DNA of 11,872 nucleotides from Spirochaetota bacterium (GTDB taxonomy: Bacteria > Spirochaetota > Spirochaetia > DSM-27196 > PWMO01). Below are positions 1 to 5,993 of the stretch, piece by piece. The position numbers were made by a program, and so were the translations under genes. Within the stretch, counting starts at the first letter, position 1. Each line of letters begins with the position of its first letter. The notes beneath the pieces were generated by a model. It worked only from the letters and a program-made list of their open reading frames with translations. It ran no database searches and was not told the DNA's origin. Where the stretch lies: contig JAAAOH010000330.1 in the NCBI GenBank assembly GCA_009908925.1, positions 1 to 11,872 of the forward strand. The letters run 5' to 3'.

Positions 1-1032
1 GAGTTCCAGTGTGGCGGAGAAGTCGGTAACCGCACGCTCGTAGGATGACATGGCGAAGAACGCCATCCCCCGATGTATGAGTACGATTGCACGGAGATGA
101 GACGTGATCTCCGAATCAAGGATCTCGCCGTAGAGCTCTACCGCCCGCTCGAACTGGTGCTCGTTATGCGCGTGGAGCGCGCGCAGCAGTTGTGACTCTA
201 TCGTGTCTGAGGCGATGCCGAGCCGTGACGGGTCCATCAGGTCCGGCGGCTCACTCTCTTCGGGCCGGCCCTCGGAGGGGTGCTCGAGGGGTAATCCAGA
301 GGTGCGCTGGATCTGGTTCCAGAACTGACGCCGCCGCTTGAAGAGCTCCGCATGGAGACTGCGGTGATAATCGCGTATCTCCTGGAAGATGATGTCGGCG
401 AGGGTGAGGTTGGCGTTGAGGGCCGCGAGCTTGCGCTTCAGCGGCTCTTCGAACGGAGCGTTGTCGGCTTTGTACACGAGCTCATGCTCTACCTCGGCCC
501 AGGCATCCTGCAGGATGGTTCGCAGCTGAATCTCGCACTGCGGCTCCGCATCGAGCTCGAGATCGGCATATTCCTCGCGAGGTATTCGCACGAGCAGGTG
601 GGTTGATTCATACCCGAACTCTCTGGAGGAGAACTCGGCACCCTTGTGCTCGACCTCGAGCACCTCATAGGCGTCCGAGAGGATCTGCTCCACCCGTGTC
701 AAATCTCCGAGGAAGGGGCAGACGACCCGCAAACCGAAAAGGTCGGGAACACTCACCTCGCCCGGCCGCTCCGCTACCGTGCCGACCTCCGGCGCCCCAC
801 CGCTGCCGGCAGCCCCGGCGGGCGCAGACCGCGCCCTGGCGAGCAGCTTGGCGTAGAGGCTATCGAAGGACTTGATGCGTGACTTGATGGTCGGCCGCAG
901 ATGTGAAGCCTCGAGGGTGCTCCGGACGCCGGACACCGCACGATCGAGAACCTCGCGGTAGGCGGGCTCGCCTTCCTGGTACCGTGCCTTGAGCGTCGTA
1001 CGACTGACGAGGGGAAGCTCGATGCGGTTCAT
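1..1032 (-). CDS. RelA/SpoT-type (p)ppGpp synthetase with C-terminal TPRs, 3' end outside window
   Basis: The frame is open for 344 codons from an ATG at 1032 to the left edge, so the C-terminus is missing. The RelA/SpoT nucleotidyltransferase domain spans about residues 45-230. It has the substrate-binding SRIKSFDSLYAKL (51-63), DLFGLR (97-102), GYESTH (140-145) and EIQLRT followed by WAEVEHELVYK (167-188). In known synthetases the Asp of the second motif and the Glu of the last are catalytic, and both are present (D97, E167), so it probably makes (p)ppGpp from ATP and GTP/GDP. There is no N-terminal HD hydrolase domain. An Ala/Gly-rich insert occupies about 67-95. From about 280 the protein becomes TPR-like (RGMAFF then YERAVTDFSATLEL), where bifunctional Rel proteins would have TGS/ACT domains. 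It lies 21 bases after the LuxR-type regulator. No Shine-Dalgarno is seen. An in-frame GTG at 1041 is an alternative start. Confidence 0.85.
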   Translation of the reverse strand, partial: MNRIELPLVSRTTLKARYQEGEPAYREVLDRAVSGVRSTLEASHLRPTIKSRIKSFDSLYAKLLARARSAPAGAAGSGGAPEVGTVAERPGEVSVPDLFGLRVVCPFLGDLTRVEQILSDAYEVLEVEHKGAEFSSREFGYESTHLLVRIPREEYADLELDAEPQCEIQLRTILQDAWAEVEHELVYKADNAPFEEPLKRKLAALNANLTLADIIFQEIRDYHRSLHAELFKRRRQFWNQIQRTSGLPLEHPSEGRPEESEPPDLMDPSRLGIASDTIESQLLRALHAHNEHQFERAVELYGEILDSEITSHLRAIVLIHRGMAFFAMSSYERAVTDFSATLEL

Positions 1033-1039
1033 GCGATCC

Positions 1040-1070
1040 ACTATAACACGGCATTATCGGCCCGTGTCTG
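1040..1070 (-). promoter_or_regulatory. Possible leaderless promoter of the RelA/SpoT-TPR gene
   Basis: On the minus strand TATAGT (1045-1040, 5 of 6 to the sigma-70 -10 consensus) ends exactly 7 bases before the ATG at 1032. Transcription would therefore begin at or next to the start codon. The best -35 match is CAGACA (1070-1065) with a long 19-base spacer. There is no purine-rich ribosome binding site. The -10 sits in the short gap after the stop of the preceding gene. Call based on motif and geometry only. Confidence 0.33.
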
Positions 1071-2409
1071 CGAGGCTGTAGAGCTCGAATCTATTGTGAA
1101 TGCCGAGCTTACGATACCCGTTCGATCGGTGTTTCTTCACCGTTACAGGGGCGATTGCGAGATGTTCGGCAATCTCCCGGGCCGTGCTGCCGTTGAGGGT
1201 GAGCTCGAGTATCTCCGCCTCGCGGGTGCTTATGCTCCGCCCGTCGACGATCCGCCGGGGGAGCTCCCGCCAGGCGCGTGCACCGTAAGACGCAACGCGT
1301 CCGGTTCCGCCTGCAGAGTGCTGGCGAATCGACGTGCGCTTCGCACCGGCGCCCCGGCGGACATCTCCGGCTCGTTCCGTCTCACGCATCTCCCGCAGGA
1401 GACATACATAGCCACGGTCCCGTCCGCAGGCAAGCAGCGGAGTGACCGAGGCCTCGAATACACGATCAGCCTCCACCCCGGCAAAGGCGAGGGTGATAAT
1501 GGCGAACAGAGGTCTGTTTTCGGAGACGCTCTCTGCAGCGAGCGTGCGAAACGCGTTCTCCGTGTCTCGATAGTCGGTGCCGGATAGACAGGTCGCAAGC
1601 GGAGCCCCTCTGCGACACCACTCTCTCTCCGGAAAGCGAATCGAAAATGATGGGCTTGCGTACTCCACTGTGAGCTCGCGATCGAGAATGAGGACCGGGT
1701 CTGCCGCCACGTGCAGAAAGGTACGCGCGTGAGTGCCGGAGCCGCACGCGCGACCTCCGGCCAAGATTCTCTCGAATACCACCTCGTCGGAGAGCACGAG
1801 CCGATTCAGTACGGCATCGAGCTCCTCACTCTTATCACCGGCGGTCCCTGCGTCACCTGCAGAGACTCGCGGGGGTCCCGCGCCCGAGGGCTCCGAGGGA
1901 CAGATGCGCGAGAAGCCCCGAAGAAATGCGCCCAGGCCGCGCCGGGGGACGTGCTCCACAAAGAGTACACACAACAGAATGACCGGCAGCTCTGCCGCCA
2001 GGTCGGAGAGATGCCGCGACAGCGTCGGGATACCCCGATCGCTGCCCAGGGACACGAGCAGATAATGCAAATCGACTACGATGCGGACAGGCCGCCTCGA
2101 CGGCCGCCCGTGCCAGCCCGAGGCGGCGCGCCGGATGAGCGCCACGGCCGATTTCGGGTCAACCGGCGCCTGCTCGACGAATGACTCCGCGGAAAGACGT
2201 CGATAACGGGAGGAGTTGTCGCCCGCGCCGAGGTGCGACAGCAGGGACCAGATTGCGTCTTCGGTCTCGGTGTCGAGAATGGTAAGGAGGCGCTCATCTC
2301 TCTCCAGGCCGGCGAGCAGGAAGTGCACAGCCGCATGCATCCGCTCCGACTTGCTTCTGTACAGGCACAGTACGCTCTCTCTCGCGTCCAGCGCGGAGGG
2401 GAGATGCAT
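1054..2409 (-). CDS. MEDS-PAS-LuxR family transcriptional regulator
   Basis: A 451-residue cytoplasmic regulator with three parts. Residues about 6-170 resemble the MEDS (DcmR-type sensory) domain: a short strand ending in LCLYRSKSER, then HFLLAGLERDERLLTILD, then a hydrophobic core around VRIVVDLHYLLVSLG. Residues about 228-345 look like a PAS fold (HVAADPVLILDRELTVEYAS). Residues about 388-450 are a LuxR/GerE helix-turn-helix, with STREAEILELTLNGSTAREI and recognition helix VTVKKHRSNGYRKLGI. A basic, low-complexity linker joins PAS and HTH. No phosphoacceptor receiver domain is seen, so it probably senses a ligand directly; the ligand is unknown. I chose the ATG at 2409 because a TATAAT lies just before it and the MEDS homology begins right after. 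A TTG at 2466 would add 19 residues with atypical codons. It precedes the (p)ppGpp synthetase gene by 21 bases, so the two may act together. Confidence 0.85.
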   Translation of the reverse strand: MHLPSALDARESVLCLYRSKSERMHAAVHFLLAGLERDERLLTILDTETEDAIWSLLSHLGAGDNSSRYRRLSAESFVEQAPVDPKSAVALIRRAASGWHGRPSRRPVRIVVDLHYLLVSLGSDRGIPTLSRHLSDLAAELPVILLCVLFVEHVPRRGLGAFLRGFSRICPSEPSGAGPPRVSAGDAGTAGDKSEELDAVLNRLVLSDEVVFERILAGGRACGSGTHARTFLHVAADPVLILDRELTVEYASPSFSIRFPEREWCRRGAPLATCLSGTDYRDTENAFRTLAAESVSENRPLFAIITLAFAGVEADRVFEASVTPLLACGRDRGYVCLLREMRETERAGDVRRGAGAKRTSIRQHSAGGTGRVASYGARAWRELPRRIVDGRSISTREAEILELTLNGSTAREIAEHLAIAPVTVKKHRSNGYRKLGIHNRFELYSLADTGR

Positions 2410-2416
2410 GACCCGA

Positions 2417-2444
2417 ATTATATGAATTGCGGTCGCCGATGCAA
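2417..2444 (-). promoter_or_regulatory. Sigma-70-like promoter, apparently leaderless, for the MEDS-PAS-LuxR gene
   Basis: A perfect TATAAT (2422-2417) lies 7 bases before the ATG at 2409. A -35-like TTGCAT (2444-2439, 3 of 6) lies upstream with a 16-base spacer. No Shine-Dalgarno precedes the ATG, so the transcript may start at the initiation codon. If translation instead began at the TTG at 2466, this element would lie inside the coding region. Confidence 0.42.
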
Positions 2445-2488
2445 CCTGGCCGTCAGCGTGCGACAATCGCCGCCCCGAGCCGGGGCAG

Positions 2489-3082
2489 TTACCTGCGCTG
2501 TTCGAACATCCGGCTCAGCTCGTCACGCACCTGCTCGAGAACGCCCTGGTACTGCTCCTGCAGCCGCCCGAGGTTGTCCTGCAGTGTCTTGCTGAACTCA
2601 GGATCCGCGGCGGGGTCCATCTGAACCTGGGTGCCGTACTGTCGCGAGAGCTCCTGCTCGCGCTGGCGCATGCGTTGAGCATACTGGTTTCGAATTTGCT
2701 CGATGAGTTGATGTCGATTGTCGAGGTACTGCTTGAACAGGCCGTGCACCTGCTGGAAGAGGTAGTCGAGATCTTTCCCCTTTCCCAGCACCACGGTAAG
2801 CCCGTCGCGCAGCGTGTTGAGTCGCTCGAGCTCCTCCTCCGCTGTCGGGAGTGAAATCGCCGCAAGCACGACCTGAAAAAACCCCTCCTCGACCCAGTTG
2901 CGACGCTCGGCGGAGTACTGTTTGAGCTCCTTCTTCAGATCGAAGTCGCTCTCCTCCTGCAGACGCGTTGCGAGGCGCTTTCCGACATTGCGATGCTCGT
3001 GTGCCTCGACGGTCTTCGGGTCGCTCTTCACGTTCCTGGTTTTCTCGAGTGCCAGCTCGAGGGCGCTCTTTATCTCTCCCAC
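2489..3082 (-). CDS. Uncharacterised charged helical/coiled-coil protein
   Basis: A 197-residue soluble protein with no signal peptide or membrane segment. The function is not recognised; it resembles conserved hypothetical proteins I associate with spirochaetes (uncertain recollection). It is highly charged and predicted almost entirely helical: a conserved-looking N-terminus (GEIKSALELALEKTRNVKSD), a central hydrophobic patch around FFQVVLAAISLP (69-80), and a long Glu/Gln/Arg-rich segment from about 105 to 197 with heptad-like spacing. Residues 150-165 (GTQVQMDPAADPEF) probably break the helix. The GTG start is fixed by AGGGGG at 3095-3090, 7 bases upstream. It sits 70 bases after the folate gene and 79 bases before the MEDS regulator. 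A scaffolding or adaptor role is possible but unproven. Confidence 0.78.
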   Translation of the reverse strand: MGEIKSALELALEKTRNVKSDPKTVEAHEHRNVGKRLATRLQEESDFDLKKELKQYSAERRNWVEEGFFQVVLAAISLPTAEEELERLNTLRDGLTVVLGKGKDLDYLFQQVHGLFKQYLDNRHQLIEQIRNQYAQRMRQREQELSRQYGTQVQMDPAADPEFSKTLQDNLGRLQEQYQGVLEQVRDELSRMFEQRR

Positions 3083-3122
3083 GAATATTCCCCCTGCGAT
3101 CGGTTAGTGCGCGTGTAATTAA

Positions 3123-3151
3123 ATGATAACAACAAAGCTCCGCCGAGAGAA
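3123..3151 (-). promoter_or_regulatory. Weak internal promoter candidate before the coiled-coil gene
   Basis: TATCAT (3128-3123, 5 of 6 to the -10 consensus) is preceded after 17 bases by TTCTCT (3151-3146, 3 of 6). It lies in a locally AT-rich part of the gap between the folate gene and the coiled-coil gene, and would leave a leader of about 35 bases holding the AGGGGG ribosome binding site. Match quality is modest. Confidence 0.3.
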
Positions 3152-3152
3152 C

Positions 3153-3815
3153 CTACTCCCGAATCAACCGCTCTTCAGTCACCACGCAATCGATCCGCAT
3201 ATCCCAGTCTTCTCTCGGCACCTCGTCCACCAGCTGCTCCTCGAAGCAGACGCCGACCGTCGAGAAACACCCGAGTCCCGAGGCCAGAAATCGGTCGTAG
3301 TAGCCGCGCCCCCGACCGAGGCGGTAGCGGGCACGATCGAACGCGAGCCCGGGCACGATGACAAGGCCACTCCCTGCGGCTGTACCGGGCGGGATTCCGT
3401 TCTGCTCGCCGCCGCCCGCCCGGACCCGCGGATCAACAGGCGGCAGATCCGCGGCGGGATCCATCGCGGGCAAATCCGCGGCAGGCTCGTCGATGTTGAA
3501 GGAGCTGCGGACAAGCGGCTGATCGGGCTCGCTCATTCGATGGAAGCGGATCTCGTCTCCGGCCACACGCGGCAGCGCGAGTGTCTTCCCCTCGGCGACG
3601 GCACGCCGCCGGAATTCCGCTGTCTGCACCTCCCGCGGCATGGAGACGTAGCAGTACACCACACCGGCCCGTCGCCACCAGCTACTTTCGAGCAGGCGCC
3701 CCTCAATTCGCTTACTCTTCTCGAGAATGATCTCCATGGGAAGCGCTCCGAGGCGGGCGAGGATCTCCCGGCGCAACGTTTTCTTCTCGCCCGACCTGTC
3801 TGTTTGCGAGCTCAT
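3153..3815 (-). CDS. 5-formyltetrahydrofolate cyclo-ligase (5,10-methenyltetrahydrofolate synthetase)
   Basis: This 220-residue protein is expected to convert 5-formyl-THF to 5,10-methenyl-THF with ATP in the cytoplasm, returning a dead-end folate to the one-carbon pool. Family landmarks are the basic N-terminus KKTLRREILARL (11-22), YCYVSMPREVQT (54-65), LPRV (81-84) and the C-terminal LVIVPGLAFDRARYRLGRGRGYYDRFL (split around 151-177), whose Gly-rich loop and YYDR are diagnostic. At 220 residues it is longer than the usual 180-200. The extra length is an insert of about 25 residues between DEP (109-111) and the VIVPG strand, containing a tandem 9-residue repeat. The ATG overlaps the upstream stop as ATGA, and GGGGAG lies 9 bases before it, implying translational coupling with the phosphatidyltransferase. 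The open frame continues upstream without homology and is not coding. Confidence 0.93.
   Translation of the reverse strand: MSSQTDRSGEKKTLRREILARLGALPMEIILEKSKRIEGRLLESSWWRRAGVVYCYVSMPREVQTAEFRRRAVAEGKTLALPRVAGDEIRFHRMSEPDQPLVRSSFNIDEPAADLPAMDPAADLPPVDPRVRAGGGEQNGIPPGTAAGSGLVIVPGLAFDRARYRLGRGRGYYDRFLASGLGCFSTVGVCFEEQLVDEVPREDWDMRIDCVVTEERLIRE
3432..3485 (-). repeat. Tandem 27-bp imperfect repeat inside the 5-formyl-THF cyclo-ligase gene
   Basis: Two adjacent 27-base units, matching at 20 of 27 positions by hand alignment, encode PAADLPAMD and PAADLPPVD (residues 111-119 and 120-128). The in-frame duplication enlarges a loop, and it is absent from family members I can recall. Confidence 0.8.
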
Positions 3816-4453
3816 TCGGCCCGGCTCCCCGGCGGGGCCGCCGGAACCGGCAGGGTGCGAAGGGCCCACACCAGCCGCTGCGCTACGGTGATCGTCGTCA
3901 TCGCGGCCATCGTGTAGGCGAGGACCACGAATATCCCGGGGAACGCGATGAAGAGGGTGTAGAACACGATCGTCTCGGTACCCTCGATGAGCCCCGAGGG
4001 CATGAACAGGCTCGTGGTCGCGACGTACTCGTCTCTCCGCTTCCGTTTCTCGATCAGGGCCGAGAGATACAACCACGAGGCAATGTTCACGTAGAATGCG
4101 GCGAGCAGGACGGCCACTGCGACGAATACCGCCGGCGACGGAAAAGCGAGTGCCATACCGAGCGGAATGAGGGCATACGCTATGACGTCGAGCAACATGT
4201 CGAGGTATCCGCCGAGGTCGCTCTGCTTTCCCGATCGGCGTGCCACCGCCCCGTCCAGGCCGTCGAGCAGCCGTCCGAGCAGCCAGAAGGTCGCGCACAG
4301 CAGCATCTCGTGCTGCAGCAGACAGATGAACGCCACGACGCCGAAGGCAAAGGCCCCGATCGTGATGGTGTTCGGATGCACTCGTCGGGCCAGCACCACG
4401 GCGAGCGGTGAGACGACGCTCTCCTTCACCGGCCGCAGCATTCGATCAAGCAC
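3812..4453 (-). CDS. CDP-alcohol phosphatidyltransferase family membrane protein
   Basis: This 213-residue integral membrane enzyme carries the complete CDP-alcohol phosphotransferase signature: D64-G-x-D67-G-x2-A-R, then 8 residues, G81-x3-D85-x3-D89. The four aspartates bind metal and the CDP-lipid or CDP-alcohol. Such enzymes move a phosphatidyl or phospho-alcohol group from CDP onto an alcohol during phospholipid synthesis. About five to six hydrophobic helices are visible (roughly 28-50, 52-62, 88-105, 107-130, 160-200). The substrate (glycerol-3-phosphate, inositol phosphate, serine or other) cannot be told from sequence alone. The GTG start is set by a consensus AGGAGG 7 bases upstream; an ATG four codons later lacks one. 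It is the first gene of the minus-strand cluster and overlaps the folate gene by four bases. Confidence 0.88.
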   Translation of the reverse strand: MLDRMLRPVKESVVSPLAVVLARRVHPNTITIGAFAFGVVAFICLLQHEMLLCATFWLLGRLLDGLDGAVARRSGKQSDLGGYLDMLLDVIAYALIPLGMALAFPSPAVFVAVAVLLAAFYVNIASWLYLSALIEKRKRRDEYVATTSLFMPSGLIEGTETIVFYTLFIAFPGIFVVLAYTMAAMTTITVAQRLVWALRTLPVPAAPPGSRAE

Positions 4454-4460
4454 CGATTAT

Positions 4461-4466
4461 CCTCCT
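4461..4466 (-). promoter_or_regulatory. Consensus ribosome binding site fixing the GTG start of the phosphatidyltransferase
   Basis: AGGAGG on the minus strand stands 7 bases before GTG at 4453. The next in-frame ATG (4441) is too far away, so GTG is the preferred start. Confidence 0.8.
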
Positions 4467-4476
4467 CGCAAACCGC

Positions 4477-4509
4477 TTGCGGCGCACCTATGCCGCAGGC
4501 ACGCCGCAA
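4477..4509. repeat. 8-bp perfect inverted repeat with nested hairpin, in the leader of the minus-strand cluster
   Basis: TTGCGGCG (4477-4484) and CGCCGCAA (4502-4509) are perfect reverse complements 17 bases apart. Between them TGCC-GCA-GGCA (4491-4501) can form a second small stem. The outer arm touches the -10 box of the minus-strand promoter, so it spans the expected transcription start. It could be a repressor operator or a structured 5' leader next to the ribosome binding site. Confidence 0.5.
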
Positions 4510-4537
4510 TTCTGGAGTATCTCCGGGCCTGTTGCAA
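4509..4537 (-). promoter_or_regulatory. Sigma-70-like promoter for the phosphatidyltransferase cluster
   Basis: TTGCAA (4537-4532, 4 of 6) and CAGAAT (4514-4509, 4 of 6) are separated by an ideal 17 bases. Transcription would start near 4502 and give a leader of about 50 bases ending in the AGGAGG site. A tandem 8-bp direct repeat (4547-4562) lies immediately upstream of the -35 box. Confidence 0.5.
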
Positions 4538-4627
4538 TACGCGGCGCCGAACCGCCGAACCGCTGAGGGCGCACCGCCGACGGCCCACCGGTTGCCGCAC
4601 ACCCGTCCCTCGACGTAGGGTAAAGAC

Positions 4628-5950
4628 ATGGGCAACATGAACCCCGCACCGCTGGCGGACCGAGTCTATGATTTCATGTTCGAAGAAGAGGAAGGCCGTG
4701 TCTGCGAGGCGATCCCGGAGGAGGCATGCCGCGAAGCACCGCGAAACTTCCTCCTCAACGTGGCGAATGGAAGCGCGAGCAAGCTTGCCGAGCAACTCGT
4801 GAGCCCCGGCGTGACCCTTCCGTGGATACTCGATGCGATCGGTGCGCCCGTGTTCTTCTCGGGTTTGCTGGTGCCGCTGCGAAACGGGCTGTCCCTCCTG
4901 CCCCAGCTTGCGGTCTCCGCGTGGATCCGGTCGCGGGCGGTGCGAAAGCACGTGTGGACTGCCTCGGCGATGGTTCAGGCCCTCACCGTTGGCGGCATGC
5001 TGCTTGCCGTTCTTTTTCTCTCCGGGACTGGGGCAGGCATTGCAATCGCGGCAATGGTGGCCGTCTTCAGTCTGGCAAGCGGCGTGGCATCGGTGAGCTT
5101 CAAGGACGTGATGGCAAAGACGATTCCCAAGGGCAAGCGGGGCCGGCTGCTGGGGACACGGGGAACGATCGGCGGCATACTCACGCTCGCGGCCGCCGTG
5201 GTGCTGTACGCAGGAATCGGCGGAACCGAAACCCGCACGCCGTACATCGCGCTGCTCGGCGCCGGGGTGGTGCTGTGGCTGCTTGCCGCAGCGGCGTTCG
5301 CCCGGACAGAGGAGCATCCCGGGGCCACCGAGGGTGGCAGGAACGCAATCGATGAGCTTCGTGAGGCAGGCGCGGCGCTGCGCGAGGACCGAAACCTGGC
5401 CAGATTCGTCGTCGAACGCATCCTGCTACTTGCCGTCCCCTTCCTCCAACCGTTCTACGTGGTCATCGCCCTGTCGGTTACCGGCGAGCGTATCGGCGGC
5501 CTCGCACTCTTCGTCGCGGCAAGCGGCCTGGCAAACGTGGTATCGAGCCCGTTCTGGGGCGCTCTCTCGGACCGGGACAGCCGACGGGTGATGACGCTTG
5601 CCGCCGGCCTCGGTGCAATCACCGGGGCGGCGGTCATCGGCGCGACCCTGCTGCCGGATGCGGCCCAGTCGAGTCTGCTCTATATGCCCGCCCTCTTTCT
5701 CAACGGCGTGGCACAGGGAGGCACCCGCCTGGGGCGAAAAACCTACCTCGTTGACTACGCCCCGGCCGAGAAACGGCCGCTCTACGTCGCGGTGGCGAAC
5801 ACCGTCGTCGGTGTCTTCACCGTCGGCGGGGCCGCGGTGGGCGCGCTTGCACAGGTCACCTCGGCGGAGCTTGCCGTGGCGGTGCTTGTTGCCGCGCTCC
5901 TTGTTGCCGCCGTTCTGCCGCGTCGGCTCGTGGCCACCACTACCACGTGA
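4628..5950 (+). CDS. Major facilitator superfamily (MFS) transporter
   Basis: A 440-residue polytopic inner-membrane protein, the size of a typical 12-helix MFS permease. A cytoplasmic N-terminus of about 40 residues (acidic, FEEEEGR) is followed by NFLLNVANGSASKLAEQL and LPWILDAIGAPVFFSGLLVPLR (split 66-87), a pattern seen in a subgroup of uncharacterised MFS proteins. Hydrophobic helices follow through to the C-terminus. The cytoplasmic loop FKDVMAKTIPKGKRGRLLGTRG (157-178) resembles the conserved loop 2-3-type motif, and WGALSDRDSRRVM (about 308-320) is its C-half counterpart. The substrate is unknown; there is no link to the uronate genes beyond proximity, and it is transcribed convergently with kdgK. 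The ATG at 4628 is preceded by GTAGGG, which may be a ribosome binding site or part of a -10 box. A second ATG follows three codons later. Confidence 0.88.
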   Translation: MGNMNPAPLADRVYDFMFEEEEGRVCEAIPEEACREAPRNFLLNVANGSASKLAEQLVSPGVTLPWILDAIGAPVFFSGLLVPLRNGLSLLPQLAVSAWIRSRAVRKHVWTASAMVQALTVGGMLLAVLFLSGTGAGIAIAAMVAVFSLASGVASVSFKDVMAKTIPKGKRGRLLGTRGTIGGILTLAAAVVLYAGIGGTETRTPYIALLGAGVVLWLLAAAAFARTEEHPGATEGGRNAIDELREAGAALREDRNLARFVVERILLLAVPFLQPFYVVIALSVTGERIGGLALFVAASGLANVVSSPFWGALSDRDSRRVMTLAAGLGAITGAAVIGATLLPDAAQSSLLYMPALFLNGVAQGGTRLGRKTYLVDYAPAEKRPLYVAVANTVVGVFTVGGAAVGALAQVTSAELAVAVLVAALLVAAVLPRRLVATTTT

Positions 5951-5954
5951 ATGT

Positions 5955-5984
5955 CCGGGGGTCGGCTCCGGGGGCCGATCCCGG
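5955..5984. terminator. GC-rich hairpin between convergent MFS and kdgK genes
   Basis: GGGGTCGGC (5958-5966) pairs with GCCGATCCC (5974-5982) around a 7-base loop, with one G-U wobble on the plus transcript. CC (5955-5956) can pair with GG (5983-5984) past a bulged G. It fills most of the 43-base gap between two converging stop codons, as expected for a shared terminator. No T-run follows on either strand, so it is not a classic intrinsic terminator. Confidence 0.5.
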
Positions 5985-5993
5985 GAACGGCCT

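Noticed and set aside
352..882. Short plus-strand open frames over the RelA/SpoT gene
   Set aside because: The minus-strand frame carries all synthetase motifs without interruption; these frames are Arg/Pro-rich shadows.
2410..2466. TTG start giving a 19-residue longer MEDS-PAS-LuxR protein
   Set aside because: The segment contains a promoter-like TTGCAT/TATAAT pair and AT-rich codons unlike the rest, and no good ribosome binding site precedes the TTG. It is kept only as an alternative.
3816..4298. N-terminal extension of the 5-formyl-THF cyclo-ligase frame
   Set aside because: It overlaps the phosphatidyltransferase gene in another frame and has no family similarity. The ATG at 3815 has a ribosome binding site and a typical ATGA overlap.
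4592..4621. TTGCCG-18-TAGGGT as a promoter for the MFS gene
   Set aside because: The -10 matches only 3 of 6 and overlaps the possible ribosome binding site GTAGGG. It is mentioned in a finding but not annotated.
4457..5317. Minus-strand open frame of 286 codons antisense to the MFS gene
   Set aside because: The translation is rich in His, Arg and Cys with no domain, and it opposes a gene with clear membrane helices.
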